Shown here: positions 46,408 to 56,910 of the stretch, piece after piece
How positions within the stretch are numbered: the stretch's first letter is position 1
Layout of the letters: each line of letters starts with the position of its first letter
Assembly (NCBI GenBank): GCA_030442055.1
Contig: JAUJEB010000009.1
Coordinates: 1-64,000 of the forward strand
From: Agaribacillus aureus
GTDB taxonomy: Bacteria; Bacteroidota; Bacteroidia; Cytophagales; Cyclobacteriaceae
DNA length: 64,000 bases
Reading direction: 5' to 3'
Made by a program: the position numbers and the translations under genes
Notes under the pieces: model-generated
The model's database searches: none
Seen by the model: only the letters and a program-made list of their open reading frames with translations
Told to the model about the DNA's origin: nothing

Positions 46408-47370
46408 TTAGATTTTATGGTCATCTGATTTTTTTTGGTTCAGAAAAGCTATATTTCTTTTTAGTCCTTCGTATTTGGTCCTTTTAACGGCTGATCCTTT
46501 GAATAGCCGATTGAAAATATCATTTGTTATTTCTAGCCAATCATGCGGTTTCATCTGCTGCAGTTCTTCGGTGGGTTTAAATTTCTCTTCCCGGTGTGGT
46601 CTGGAGAACCGGTTCCAGGGACATACGTCCTGACATATGTCACAGCCAAATATCCAATCCTTATAGCTGCCGCGAAATGCAGCCGGGATTTCCTCTTTTA
46701 ACTCTATGGTGAAGTAGGATATACATCTGCTTCCATCAACGACATAGGGCATGGGGATGGCATCTGTTGGACAGGCGTCCATGCATTTTGTGCAGGTGCC
46801 GCAGTGATCTGCAACCGGGCCATCGCAGGCGAGTTCCAAATCGAGAATAATCTCTGCCAGAAAAAAAAAGCTCCCCATTTTTTGGTTTAGTAATAAACCG
46901 TTTTTGCCAATCCATCCGAGACCCCCTTTTTTTGCCCAGACCCGCTCGAGAACAGGAGCCGAATCGACAAAGACCCTGCCGTTCACTTCACCGATGTCAT
47001 CTTGAATGCGCTGAAAAAAAACTTTCAGCAAATCCTTTATCACATAATGGTAGTCTTTGCCAAAAGCATACTTGGCAATTTTATAACCGGAAGATTCATT
47101 GAAGTCCCGCTGTGGATAGTAATTATAAATTAAAGAAATTACAGATTTGGCACCGTCTACTAGTTTGGTCGGATCCAGTCTTTTATCAAAATGATTAGCC
47201 ATATAGGCCATTTTACCGTGCATTTGCTGATTTAACCATGATTCCAGCCTTGGTGCTTCTTCCTCCAGAAATTCTGCCTTCGAGATCCCGCAAAAATCAA
47301 ATCCCAAATCTTTGGCCATGGTTTTTATCTGCCTCGTCCGCCTTTCCAATATAGATTTATTAGAACTCAT
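46408..47370 (-). CDS. queG: Epoxyqueuosine reductase
   Basis: QueG reduces epoxyqueuosine to queuosine in tRNA wobble position 34, using cobalamin and two 4Fe-4S clusters. The 320-residue protein has both cluster sets: [12 protein letters not shown] and [13 protein letters not shown], with the queG-type [26 protein letters not shown]. It is divergent from dnaA and about 330 bp away. Confidence 0.97.
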   Translation of the reverse strand: MSSNKSILERRTRQIKTMAKDLGFDFCGISKAEFLEEEAPRLESWLNQQMHGKMAYMANHFDKRLDPTKLVDGAKSVISLIYNYYPQRDFNESSGYKIAKYAFGKDYHYVIKDLLKVFFQRIQDDIGEVNGRVFVDSAPVLERVWAKKGGLGWIGKNGLLLNQKMGSFFFLAEIILDLELACDGPVADHCGTCTKCMDACPTDAIPMPYVVDGSRCISYFTIELKEEIPAAFRGSYKDWIFGCDICQDVCPWNRFSRPHREEKFKPTEELQQMKPHDWLEITNDIFNRLFKGSAVKRTKYEGLKRNIAFLNQKKSDDHKI

Positions 47371-47701
47371 TTGATACCAAATAATTAAAATGGGCGCTGA
47401 ATTTTATCTCTAAAATACCTTAATTGACACAAGAATTTTTGGAGCATATAATTTTGTTTTTAACCATTTTCGAATTTAAAATTATCTTGCAGTTTTTCGA
47501 AGTAATTTGGCCTATTACTTTAACATAAATTCATTGTATTTTTTAAAGAACTTTTAAAAAAAATATTCCAAATATTCGATCCTGACGCCAAAATAAAAAG
47601 TCAAGTCCCAGGTCATTTTTTTCTTTATTTTTTTTTTCACAAATTTGTTTCCCTTGTTCTTCCAAGGGGCTCAAACTTTCACCTTAAACTTTAAGTAGTC
47701 T
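47371..47701. other. AT-rich intergenic region between queG and dnaA
   Basis: It contains long A and T runs (about 47540-47560, 47620-47640) and several AAATATTC-like words. No TTATCCACA box was seen, so it does not look like oriC by box content, although AT-rich DNA next to dnaA invites that idea. Confidence 0.5.
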
Positions 47702-49123
47702 ATGCAATTGAACTGTAGCGCGGTATGGGATGAGTGTCTCCATGTAATTAAGGAGCAAATTGGTGATCAGAGCTTTAAGACATGGTTCGCACCAATAAAA
47801 CCTCTAAGACTTGAAAGCAATGTACTCACCATACAAGTCCCAAGCCAATTTTTTTATGAGTGGCTGGAAGAGCATTACGTTCACATTATCAAGCAGGCGC
47901 TGGATCAAAAATTAGGTTCGAAAGGAAGACTTGAATATTCAGTCATCGTCGATCAGGGCGATGATCAAAACAGCCCATATACTATTAACCTTCCCACCAA
48001 TAAGGGAAATTCAAAAGCGCAGGGAAATTATGCTCATAATAATTTCTATAAAAGCCCTTTTGACCTCAGGGCTATTGACCGGTTGAGACATGCCTCACAA
48101 CTCAATCCGCAATATTCATTTGAAAGTTATATTGAAGGAGATTGTAACAGGTTGGCCAGGTCGGCCGGATATGCGGTTGCGAAGCGACCTGGAATTACTT
48201 CATTTAACCCTTTAATGTTATATGGTGGCGTGGGTTTGGGCAAGACCCATTTGGTGCAGGCTATTGGTAATGAGGTGAAGAAAAACCTTCCTGATCAATT
48301 TGTATTATATGTAACCTCTGAAAACTTTACCAATCAATTTATTGAGGCACTTAAGAACAATAATGTTCAGGATTTTTCAAACTTTTACCTGCAGGTTGAT
48401 ACCCTGATTATCGATGACGTGCAATTTTTGTCCGGCAAAGAAAAAACGCAGGAAATATTTTTTCATATTTTTAATCATTTACATCAGTCGGGCAAGCAAA
48501 TTATTATGACTAGCGACTGCCCTCCGAGGGATTTAAAAGGGCTGGAAGAAAGGTTGCTATCCCGCTTTAAGTGGGGACTAACCGCCGATTTGCAACAACC
48601 GGATTTTGAGACCCGGGTAGCTATCATTCAAAGAAAGCTGCAGGCGGATGGTATCTATATTCCCGACAATGTATTGGAATACATTGCCTATAGTGTTGAT
48701 ACCAATATCAGAGAACTGGAAGGTGTTGTAATTTCTCTAATTGCTCATGCTTCCCTCAACAGGAGAGAAATCGATCTGGAACTGGCCAAGCAAACGTTGA
48801 AAAATATCGTTCACAATATTGAGACGGAGGTAGGCATAGATTATATCCAAAAAGCGGTTTCGGAATATTTTGAGGTAACACCAGATGACCTGAAGGATAA
48901 GACCAGGAAGAAGGAAATAGTTATTGCCAGACAAGTAGCTATGTATCTTTCAAAAGAATATACCAACCATTCCCTGAAGGCGATCGGGTACCATTTTGGT
49001 GGTCGCGACCACAGTACCGTTATTCATGCAGTACAATCTGTAAATGACATGATGGATACAGATGCCAATTTCAAACATTCAATTGAAGGCATGCGCAAAA
49101 AATTGAAGATGAGAACAATCTGA
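47702..49123 (+). CDS. dnaA: Chromosomal replication initiator protein DnaA
   Basis: DnaA binds DnaA boxes and opens the origin. The 473-residue protein has domain I (1-85), a short linker, the AAA+ core with Walker A GGVGLGKT at 175-182, Walker B TLIIDDVQFL, arginine-finger region RLLSRFKWGL, and domain IV with GGRDHSTVIHAV (DNA-binding signature). It is the replication initiator of the chromosome. No dnaN or rpmH is adjacent, as in many Bacteroidota. Confidence 0.98.
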   Translation: MQLNCSAVWDECLHVIKEQIGDQSFKTWFAPIKPLRLESNVLTIQVPSQFFYEWLEEHYVHIIKQALDQKLGSKGRLEYSVIVDQGDDQNSPYTINLPTNKGNSKAQGNYAHNNFYKSPFDLRAIDRLRHASQLNPQYSFESYIEGDCNRLARSAGYAVAKRPGITSFNPLMLYGGVGLGKTHLVQAIGNEVKKNLPDQFVLYVTSENFTNQFIEALKNNNVQDFSNFYLQVDTLIIDDVQFLSGKEKTQEIFFHIFNHLHQSGKQIIMTSDCPPRDLKGLEERLLSRFKWGLTADLQQPDFETRVAIIQRKLQADGIYIPDNVLEYIAYSVDTNIRELEGVVISLIAHASLNRREIDLELAKQTLKNIVHNIETEVGIDYIQKAVSEYFEVTPDDLKDKTRKKEIVIARQVAMYLSKEYTNHSLKAIGYHFGGRDHSTVIHAVQSVNDMMDTDANFKHSIEGMRKKLKMRTI

Positions 49124-49159
49124 CCTGACCCAGGAGATTGTTTATAGTCATTCGTTGAC

Positions 49160-51304
49160 TCAATAGAAAAATAATTCGTCTACAAATACCCAGCCTGGCT
49201 CGCCTTTGCCACTGTGCCAGGCAGGAAGCTTTTTCATAGGAAAGGCTTTCACCTGGTAATACCGGAAATCTGACGCCGGCATGGGCATCGCAATACCCAT
49301 GACCCCATCAGGCTGGTACTCAGCAGGTTGATTGGGTACAATTCTCTTCAAAAGCTTTATATTTTGGCGATCATTACCACCCCATACCTCCACCTGGACC
49401 GGTGGCATGATGTATTGTCCCATGTTCATGCCATAACTCAAAACCAGCTGCTTTAAAGTAGGAGGATTTTCACCGAAATCAACCCAGACCGCCAGCGGCT
49501 TGTCCTGGTAGCCTAACCAGGACTTACTATTAAAACCAGTGGCATTTCCCTTTTCGAGATCAATCAATGATGTGGCACCCTTGCCCTTGTATTTATTGTG
49601 TGGCGAATTGATCAACTCTGCCGTTACAGGCGGCTGTCCCTCGACAAAAAACTCATAAACCCTGGCCTCACTGGTCAGCCATCCCTCCTTGTAAGCGATG
49701 GTTTTAACGCTGGTAAAGGATTGTACTTCAATGGGTGATTCGTAAAGTGCTGACGAAATACTGTCGGGATCGGAACCGTCGGTCGTATAGCGGATAGAGA
49801 CCCCGGGCATTTTGTGTTCCAGTACTACCTTTTCGCCCTGCGCTAAAATTTTGTTTTTATTTTTCAGCAAAGGTGCGGTTAACCTAATAGGGCTTTCCTG
49901 ATTTGCTGAATATCCGTGATAAAAGCTTATCTCAGGCCATTGATTTTTCAGATCGGTCAATTCGCCGTCGTCAATGCCGGTATTCCACAAGTAAACATCT
50001 TTAATGGCTGGCAGAGCACCCAAATGCTCTGAAATTCCTATATCTACCGCAGTGCCGGATAATGAAAGAGATTCCAATCTGGTGCAATTTTTAAGATAGG
50101 TCAAGGCAGCATTGCTGACCTCAGTATTATTGAGCTTGAGTTCCTCCAGGTTGCCGAAATTTGCGATAATGTTCATGTCCTCATCTTTGATGGGCATGTA
50201 GGCCAGATTTAAAGAAACAATCTGATCTTTTACTTTTTTCAGCTCTGTCAGATACTCGGGTTTGTAGGCGGTTTTGACGTAGATGTTGACATCGAGTGCA
50301 GGTGATAGTGGTGTTTCCTGCGTAACGGTGCGGTAAGGGTTGTTTAATGAAGATACCAATTCCTCGCTGGCGAAATCAAAATCATTGCGGGCCTTGGGCG
50401 CTTCTTCCTCCATAGACTTCATGCGTTGATTTGCTAACATAAACAGGCTATCGGCAGGATTGAGTTGTTTGAGGGACACTTCCGGATCGGCGCCTGCGCC
50501 AATCCAACTTTTCAGCAGTGCCAGTTCCGAAGCGCTAAGCTGCGATTTTCCCTCCGGCGGCATATGATCTTCGTGTTCCAGGGGAAGCAGGGCTCTGATG
50601 ATGAGCTCGCTTTCGGCAGTATTTCCTTCCACCCATATTGGCCCGTTTTCACCCCCTTTGTTCATAAGCGCAAAGGTTGACATATCCAATGCTCCCTTGT
50701 GTTTTTGCGCGTTGTGGCATGACTTACATTTGGCTTCTAGAATTGGATCCACAAAGGCTTCAAATATCGGAGTAGCCTCGGTTATTTTCTTTTTTTGGGC
50801 TCTGGCGATTGGCTCGGTGAGGAAGTCTGTGCCATGGGTAAGCCCCGCACCGAAATGACCGGCAAAGAAAAGTGTGACAAAGCTGGTATAGAGCGTGATC
50901 TTATACCAAAGTATCTTTTTATCGATCAGCAAAAGTAAATAAACCAGGTAACTTACCGATACGCCTATCCATTTATGCAAATCCATAAGGCTTGAGGTGC
51001 TATCCTCTTCCAGGGAAAGGAAAAAACCCATAATGGCAGCAGCGGAAGTTGTGACAGCCGTAAATCCCAGCAGGGCCTTTCGAATCTTTTCATAGGAGGC
51101 GGGTTCCAGATGAGACCGGAACAGGTCCAGGAACACCAGCAACACGATCAGAACAATAGGAAAATGCAACATCAAAGGATGCATTCGTCCCAAAGGCTGC
51201 AACCAGAAAGGGATGGTTACTTGGGCCTCGAAAATCAGAAGAAAGGTTAGCAGACAAAGAAGAAAAAAAACAAAATGAGAAATAATTTTTTCCAATGTGG
51301 CCAT
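49160..51304 (-). CDS. Composite membrane protein: DUF2231-like, planctomycete cytochrome, LRR and carbohydrate-binding-like domains
   Basis: This 714-residue protein has about five membrane helices in residues 10-155. A planctomycete-type cytochrome c module follows, with CKSCH (Cys193, Cys196, His197) and the MPPEGKSQLSASELALLKSWI tail. Leucine-rich repeats come next (about 355-455: LEELKLNNTEVSNAALTYLKNCTRLESLSLSGTAV). A chitobiase/CHB_HEX_C-like domain follows (about 475-550: MPGVSIRYTTDGSDPDSISSALYESPI). The C-terminus is discoidin-like (about 560-714). It lies 1 bp after the DUF1501 gene. Such mixes are not assigned to a pathway; a periplasmic or surface redox role is inference. Confidence 0.75.
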   Translation of the reverse strand: MATLEKIISHFVFFLLCLLTFLLIFEAQVTIPFWLQPLGRMHPLMLHFPIVLIVLLVFLDLFRSHLEPASYEKIRKALLGFTAVTTSAAAIMGFFLSLEEDSTSSLMDLHKWIGVSVSYLVYLLLLIDKKILWYKITLYTSFVTLFFAGHFGAGLTHGTDFLTEPIARAQKKKITEATPIFEAFVDPILEAKCKSCHNAQKHKGALDMSTFALMNKGGENGPIWVEGNTAESELIIRALLPLEHEDHMPPEGKSQLSASELALLKSWIGAGADPEVSLKQLNPADSLFMLANQRMKSMEEEAPKARNDFDFASEELVSSLNNPYRTVTQETPLSPALDVNIYVKTAYKPEYLTELKKVKDQIVSLNLAYMPIKDEDMNIIANFGNLEELKLNNTEVSNAALTYLKNCTRLESLSLSGTAVDIGISEHLGALPAIKDVYLWNTGIDDGELTDLKNQWPEISFYHGYSANQESPIRLTAPLLKNKNKILAQGEKVVLEHKMPGVSIRYTTDGSDPDSISSALYESPIEVQSFTSVKTIAYKEGWLTSEARVYEFFVEGQPPVTAELINSPHNKYKGKGATSLIDLEKGNATGFNSKSWLGYQDKPLAVWVDFGENPPTLKQLVLSYGMNMGQYIMPPVQVEVWGGNDRQNIKLLKRIVPNQPAEYQPDGVMGIAMPMPASDFRYYQVKAFPMKKLPAWHSGKGEPGWVFVDELFFY

Positions 51305-51305
51305 A

Positions 51306-52760
51306 TTACGCTAAAATTCCATTAACTAATTTTCCATGCACATCTGTTAGCCTAAAACGCCTGCCCAGGTGTTTGAAAGTGAGTTGTTCGTGATTTAATC
51401 CCATTAAATGGAGGATCGTAGCATGCAGGTCATGTACATGCACTGGATCTTTTATAATATTATATCCAAATTCGTCTGTCTCGCCATAGGAAATTCCGGC
51501 TTTAACGCCACCGCCGGCCATCCAAAGGCTGTAACATCGCGGATGATGATCACGACCGTAATTTCCATCTGATAATTTTCCCTGACAGTAATTGGTTCGT
51601 CCAAATTCTCCTCCCCATATAACCAACGTTTCGTCCAGTAACCCGCGCTGCTTCAGATCTGTTACTAACGCAGCTGAGGCGCGATCTACATCTTGTGCCT
51701 GTAAAGGCATCTCACCTACCAGGTTGCCATGTTGATCCCATCCCTGGTGGTATAGCTGTATGAACCGAACACCTGATTCTGATAATTTCCGGGCCAGCAG
51801 GCAGTTGGCGGCGTAGGTGCCGGGCACCAGGCAATCAGGGCCATACATCTTGATAATATGATCAGGTTCTTTTGAAATGTCCGTTATCTCAGGCACAGCC
51901 GTTTGCATGCGGTAGGCCATTTCGTACTGTTGTATTTTAGCATGGATTTCCGGATCTCCAAATTCCTGATATCCCATTTCATTTAACGCTTCCAGTTGGT
52001 CCAGCATCTTTTTTCGACTGCCCATATCCATACCTTCCGGGTTATTCAGATAAAGGATGGGATCTTCTCCCGAACTAAATTGTACACCCTGATGAATACT
52101 ATCCAGAAACCCGTTAGTCCACAATTTGGAGTATACGCCTTGCCCATTTCCCCGTCCTCTGGACAGCAGCACACAAAATGCCGGCAGGTTTTTATTTTCA
52201 CTTCCCAGCCCATAACTAAGCCACGCGCCCATACTTGGCCGGTTACCTACCTGCGCTCCGGTTTGCATAAAAGTAAGTGCAGGGTCATGGTTAATGGCCT
52301 CCGTGTGCATGGTTTTAATCACACAGATATCGTCAGTGATTTTTGCAATATTGGGGAATAGCTCACTTACCCATGTTCCGGACTGACCATATTGGCTAAA
52401 GGCAAACTTGGAACCTACTAATGGAAATTTTGACTGGTTGGCGGTCATACCGGTAAGGCGTTGTTCTCCTCTTACCGATGCGGGCAAATCTTCTCCGAAC
52501 ATCTTGTTCAATGTCGGTTTGTAATCAAAGCTTTCCAATTGCGACGGCGCTCCATTTTGAAAAAGATAGATAATGCGTTTGGCTTTTGATGCAAAATGTT
52601 TGAATCCAAGTGGTACACTTTCAGCCTCGTCGGTAGTGCCTTTAAAAATACCCGGTGCCAGCATTGAACCCAGTGCCACGCCCCCGACTCCTAATCCAAG
52701 CTTACCCAAAAAATGGCGTCGGTTTATATTTAAATGATGTTCCAAGAAAGGTTTTTCCAT
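51306..52760 (-). CDS. DUF1501 protein (sulfatase/phosphatase-superfamily-like), Tat-type signal
   Basis: This 484-residue protein starts with NINRRHFLGKLGLGVGGVALGSMLAPG, a twin-arginine-like signal (RRHFLG). The DUF1501 core is present: ICVIKTMHTEAINHDPALTFMQTGAQVGNRPSMGAWLSYGLGSEN; VIWGGEFGRTNYCQGKLSDGNYGRDHHPRCYSLWMAGGGVKAG; and a final HDLHATILHLMGLNHEQLTFKHLGRRFRLTDVHG. The fold is alkaline phosphatase-like. It is exported folded and paired with the PSD1 gene 15 bp upstream. Confidence 0.9.
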   Translation of the reverse strand: MEKPFLEHHLNINRRHFLGKLGLGVGGVALGSMLAPGIFKGTTDEAESVPLGFKHFASKAKRIIYLFQNGAPSQLESFDYKPTLNKMFGEDLPASVRGEQRLTGMTANQSKFPLVGSKFAFSQYGQSGTWVSELFPNIAKITDDICVIKTMHTEAINHDPALTFMQTGAQVGNRPSMGAWLSYGLGSENKNLPAFCVLLSRGRGNGQGVYSKLWTNGFLDSIHQGVQFSSGEDPILYLNNPEGMDMGSRKKMLDQLEALNEMGYQEFGDPEIHAKIQQYEMAYRMQTAVPEITDISKEPDHIIKMYGPDCLVPGTYAANCLLARKLSESGVRFIQLYHQGWDQHGNLVGEMPLQAQDVDRASAALVTDLKQRGLLDETLVIWGGEFGRTNYCQGKLSDGNYGRDHHPRCYSLWMAGGGVKAGISYGETDEFGYNIIKDPVHVHDLHATILHLMGLNHEQLTFKHLGRRFRLTDVHGKLVNGILA

Positions 52761-52775
52761 GGTCTTTATTGTCTG

Positions 52776-55235
52776 TTAACTTTTAGTGATAGCCTCCTCC
52801 ATATTATAAACAGTATGTATTACCTGCATCAGGGCGGCTACCTGGATCTTATCTTCAGTTTCCTTTGCGGGAAATTCCCCGATTGTGATAAATTTATTGG
52901 CTTCCTGAGGATGCTGTGAAAATCGCTGCAGCTCTTCATTATAATAATTAATAAGTAAAGTTTTTTCTTCCTCTACAGAGGCCCGGCAGAGTATTAGCTG
53001 AAAAGCCTTTTCGATTTTTTCTTCAATGGGAATATGTTCTGTAATCAACTTCTCCGACAGTACCCTGGAGGCTTCCAGAACGGTCGGATCGTTGAGCATC
53101 ACCAGCGCCTGCAACGGCGTGTTGGTATTAAGTCGTCGCACTTCGCACTGATCTCTGTTTGAAGCATCGTACATCAACATTACCGGAGGAGGCACCGTTC
53201 TTTTGATGAAGGTATACATTCCTCTGCGATACAGATCACCACCGTGATCCTGAATATAGGTTTGCAAAAGCCCCCTACCTGAGGTGGAAGACTCCCAAAC
53301 CCCTTCCGGTTGATAAGGCTTTACACTGGGCCCACCGATTTCCGGGTTCAGCAAGCCGCTGCTGGCCAGTACATGATCCCGCACCATTTCCGCACCCAGG
53401 CGGATTCTGTTGGACCTGGCCAGGTATAGGTTTTCGGGATCTTTTTCGATTGCCTTTTTGTCCAGTTTTGATGATTGCGTATAGGTCGAGGACATAACAA
53501 TCAGCTTAACCAACCTTTTCATATCCCAACCATTATTCATAAAGTCGAGCGCCAGCCAGTCCAGCAACTCGGGATGGGTTGGCAGCTCTCCCTGCATGCC
53601 GAAATCACCGGAAGTTTTCACAATACCACGCCCAAAGATTTCCTGCCATATTCTATTAACCAATACTCTGGAAGTCAATGGATTATCCCGGCTTATCAAC
53701 CATTTTGCCAATCCGAGTCGATTCTTTTCAAATCTGGTAGTATCGTATTCCAAAATGGCTTCCGGCGTTGCAAAAGCTACCTTTTCTCCTTTAGCATCAT
53801 AATTACCACGCGTAAGAATGTGTGTGTCCCTGAGGCCCATTGAGTCTTTCATGACCATTACCTCAAGCGTAGCTGTATCTTTTTTATTCACAAATGAAAG
53901 CACCTTTTCAAGGTCCTCGTCGGTAATTTCCATGTTGGGAGGATCGGCAAATGAGGCATCTATGGTGCCAACAATACCTTTCTCAGGTACGTGATTGAAA
54001 AATGCAAAGGTACTGTAATAATCTCTCTGAGAGATGGGGTCGTACTTATGATCGTGACATTTGGCGCACTCAAACGTCAATCCCAAAAATGCTTTGCCAA
54101 AAGTATTGGTACGGTCGGTCACGTATTCAATTCTATATTCCTCATCGATTACCCCTCCTTCCTGCGTGATCTTATGGTTTCTGTTGAAGCCAGTGGCGAG
54201 AATGGTCTCCCGGGTTTTATCGGGGATCAGATCGCCGGCCAATTGCCAGGTAAGAAATTGATCGTACGGATAGTTTTGGTTGAAAGCATGAATAACCCAA
54301 TCGCGCCATGGCCACATGGTTCTCAACCCGTCATCCTGGTAGCCGTGCGAGTCGGCATACCTGGCCACGTCAAGCCAATGGATGGCCATCTTTTCGCCAT
54401 AATGCTGACTGGTGAGCAATTCATCTATTAATTTTTCATAAGCTTCAGGAGAATCATCACTCAAAAATTTTTGCTGTATTTCCAGGGTGGGAGGAAGGCC
54501 CAGCAGGTCAAATGACACGCGTTTGAGCAGGTGCACCTTATCGGCTTTTGGGTTTGGCGATAATCCGACCTCTTCCATCTTTTTCAATGTAAAATAATCG
54601 ATTTCATTGGTTATCCAGGAGGCCTCATCAACGGTGGGAATTGTGGGCATTTGTGGCGGAACGAGAGACCAGTGAGGTTTGAACTCCGCGCCCTGCTCAA
54701 TCCATTTTTTGATCAGCTTAATTTCGTATTCCGAGAGTTTCATGTTGGAAGAAACAGGTGGCATCACCAGGCTGGTGTCCTCGGAGGTCACCCTAAGAAA
54801 TACTTCCGATGCTTCCGGATTATGTGGAACAATAGCGTAGCGGTCTTCATAATCTTTCAAGGCTGCTAAAGCCCCTTCCCGGGTATCCAGCCTCAGGTCC
54901 TCCTTTCTCTGGCTGGCATCCGGGCCGTGACATGTAAAACATCTATCGGACAAAATAGGCCGGATGTGGAAGTTAAAGTCAACTTTATCCGGGATCTTTG
55001 CTGTCCCTTCGGAAGATTGACAACCGGTCATACCTACCGGTATCACCAGTACCATGACCATACATAAATATAGATACCGCTCAGATATAGATTTGAGCTG
55101 TATACATAATCTTCTGATGGGCTCAATCCCGCGTCGCCTGGGCCAGAGGCCTTGAGTCAATTTAATCATTTCCCAATTAATATTCATACCTAACTTTTGG
55201 AGTATCTTTAACACACCAACCACCTTAATTAGCAT
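52776..55235 (-). CDS. PSD1/PSCyt1/PSCyt2 (DUF1549/DUF1553) lipoprotein
   Basis: This 819-residue protein has planctomycete cytochrome C (CFTCH at Cys99, Cys102, His103), then DUF1549 (PSCyt2: WLDVARYADSHGYQDD) and DUF1553 (PSD1: NPLTSRVLVNRIWQEIFGRGIVKTSGDFG). A second CxxCH-type motif lies in FECAKCHDHKYDP. A lipoprotein-type end to the N-terminal hydrophobic segment, VGMTGC (Cys72), suggests the true start is nearer M59; the 58 residues before it are atypical. Such proteins pair with DUF1501. Function in Bacteroidota is unknown; export and haem binding are likely. Confidence 0.85.
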   Translation of the reverse strand: MLIKVVGVLKILQKLGMNINWEMIKLTQGLWPRRRGIEPIRRLCIQLKSISERYLYLCMVMVLVIPVGMTGCQSSEGTAKIPDKVDFNFHIRPILSDRCFTCHGPDASQRKEDLRLDTREGALAALKDYEDRYAIVPHNPEASEVFLRVTSEDTSLVMPPVSSNMKLSEYEIKLIKKWIEQGAEFKPHWSLVPPQMPTIPTVDEASWITNEIDYFTLKKMEEVGLSPNPKADKVHLLKRVSFDLLGLPPTLEIQQKFLSDDSPEAYEKLIDELLTSQHYGEKMAIHWLDVARYADSHGYQDDGLRTMWPWRDWVIHAFNQNYPYDQFLTWQLAGDLIPDKTRETILATGFNRNHKITQEGGVIDEEYRIEYVTDRTNTFGKAFLGLTFECAKCHDHKYDPISQRDYYSTFAFFNHVPEKGIVGTIDASFADPPNMEITDEDLEKVLSFVNKKDTATLEVMVMKDSMGLRDTHILTRGNYDAKGEKVAFATPEAILEYDTTRFEKNRLGLAKWLISRDNPLTSRVLVNRIWQEIFGRGIVKTSGDFGMQGELPTHPELLDWLALDFMNNGWDMKRLVKLIVMSSTYTQSSKLDKKAIEKDPENLYLARSNRIRLGAEMVRDHVLASSGLLNPEIGGPSVKPYQPEGVWESSTSGRGLLQTYIQDHGGDLYRRGMYTFIKRTVPPPVMLMYDASNRDQCEVRRLNTNTPLQALVMLNDPTVLEASRVLSEKLITEHIPIEEKIEKAFQLILCRASVEEEKTLLINYYNEELQRFSQHPQEANKFITIGEFPAKETEDKIQVAALMQVIHTVYNMEEAITKS

Positions 55236-55440
55236 TGGCTCAAGTGTCTCACATCACTTCTATAAAGGATCAAATGAAAGCACCTGCTTAACCCCGTAGC
55301 CATAAAGATACTCAAAAAAAAATCCCTTTAAAAGCTATCTAAAGCGTATTAGGTGAAATTTTAATCATTCTTATGGTATAAATTGTTCAATTTTACCAGT
55401 TAAATAGTCACTGGTTAATTTCAGGGCTAATTGACCTGGT

Positions 55441-56910
55441 TTAAAAAAAGTAAGAATAATATCCTCTGACCCCTTTTTCATTGATCCCTTCGATCCTAAC
55501 TCTGCCTCTAATATTTTCCAGGGTTTCTGCCAACTGCTTCGGGGTTTTCATCGGTTTTCTATTGATGGAAGTAATGATAAACCCTTCGCGAATCCCGAGC
55601 CTTCTAAAAAGCCCGTCTTTTATTTTCAATACCCTGATACCATGGTCAATGCCCAGTTGATCTCTTTCAGCTAAAGAGACTTTTTCAAGGTCCACGCCTA
55701 GTGAGTTAAAGGTATAGACTTCACGCCTGATCAGGCTGGTGGTACCCACCCTGTTGGTCAAAGTCAGGGACTTGCTTTCGATCTGATTTTTCCGCCTGTA
55801 TAAAACATTAATACGATCTCCCGGGGAATAATAGCTCATTTGTTCATCAAACGCACTTTTACTATTCAGAGGGACCTGATCAATTTCGAGGATAATATCT
55901 CCTTTCTGTAGTCCTTCTTTTTCAGCCGCACCATCCTGCTGAATGTAGCTAAGCACCACCCCGTTCAAGTCTTCAACCTCAATGGCTTCGGCTATTTCAG
56001 GGGTCAGGTCAAGGACCTCAGCGCCAAAAAATGCCTTTTGTGTTTCCCCATAAGTAATCAGGTCGTTAACCACCTTTTTTACAATATCAACCGGTACGGC
56101 AAATCCATAGCCCGCGTAAGACCCGGTTCTTGATAATATTGCCGTATTGATCCCAACCAGGGCGCCATTGGCATCGACCAGCGCTCCCCCGCTATTGCCA
56201 GGATTGATGGCGGCATCAGTTTGAATAAAAGATTCCAGCGGAAATCTGCCTTTTAAAATATTGATATCACGTCCTTTGGCACTTACGATACCAGCTGTTA
56301 CGGTGGAGGTAAGGTTAAATGGGTTGCCAACAGCCAAAACCCATTCGCCCACTGCCAGGTCTTTTGAACTTCCTAGCTGAATTGCGGGGAAATCATTGCC
56401 ATCTATCTTCAACACTGCCAAATCACTGGAGGGGTCGGTTCCCACAACCTGGGCAGGATAAGTTTTTTTTCCATGTATTACCTCAATTATTTCAGCGTCA
56501 TCTACCACGTGATTGTTGGTGACAATGTATCCGTCACTGGCATAAATAACGCCTGACCCACTGCCGGTAGTTTGTGATCTGCCACCTTCGAAAAACCAAT
56601 CCAACCATGATCCTCTGCCATACTCCTGACTGGATATGGTCTTAATAAATACGACGGAATTTGTGCTCTTTTCAGAGGCATAAACCAGGTCGTACCTGGT
56701 ATCCGGCATATCCTGGTAAACAGTTGTATTTTTTGGTGTGTCGGATTTGTAGGGTACTTCAAATTTAGCATAGCCGGGATCAGCGGCCTTCGCCATATAG
56801 GTGTTTTCAGGAGAGGCAACCTGACTTTCCGGCTTGAAATAATCATAGGTAAAGGCACCGCCAATTCCGCCTAAGAATGAGAGTGCTATTAAAAACAAAT
56901 TCTTTTTCAT
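55441..56910 (-). CDS. HtrA/DegP-like serine protease
   Basis: This 489-residue protein has an N-terminal signal/anchor (about 1-22). The trypsin-like domain carries the full triad: His134 (TNNHVV), Asp163 (SSDLAVLKID) and Ser240 (PGNSGGALV). Two PDZ domains follow (about 285-370 and 400-485). It degrades misfolded envelope proteins. The 232-bp upstream region, divergent to GH3, likely carries both promoters. Confidence 0.95.
   Translation of the reverse strand: MKKNLFLIALSFLGGIGGAFTYDYFKPESQVASPENTYMAKAADPGYAKFEVPYKSDTPKNTTVYQDMPDTRYDLVYASEKSTNSVVFIKTISSQEYGRGSWLDWFFEGGRSQTTGSGSGVIYASDGYIVTNNHVVDDAEIIEVIHGKKTYPAQVVGTDPSSDLAVLKIDGNDFPAIQLGSSKDLAVGEWVLAVGNPFNLTSTVTAGIVSAKGRDINILKGRFPLESFIQTDAAINPGNSGGALVDANGALVGINTAILSRTGSYAGYGFAVPVDIVKKVVNDLITYGETQKAFFGAEVLDLTPEIAEAIEVEDLNGVVLSYIQQDGAAEKEGLQKGDIILEIDQVPLNSKSAFDEQMSYYSPGDRINVLYRRKNQIESKSLTLTNRVGTTSLIRREVYTFNSLGVDLEKVSLAERDQLGIDHGIRVLKIKDGLFRRLGIREGFIITSINRKPMKTPKQLAETLENIRGRVRIEGINEKGVRGYYSYFF

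Noticed and set aside
47371-47701. Possible replication origin next to dnaA
   Set aside because: AT-rich with long A/T runs, but I saw no TTATCCACA-type DnaA box cluster in it, and in Bacteroidota oriC is often not at dnaA.
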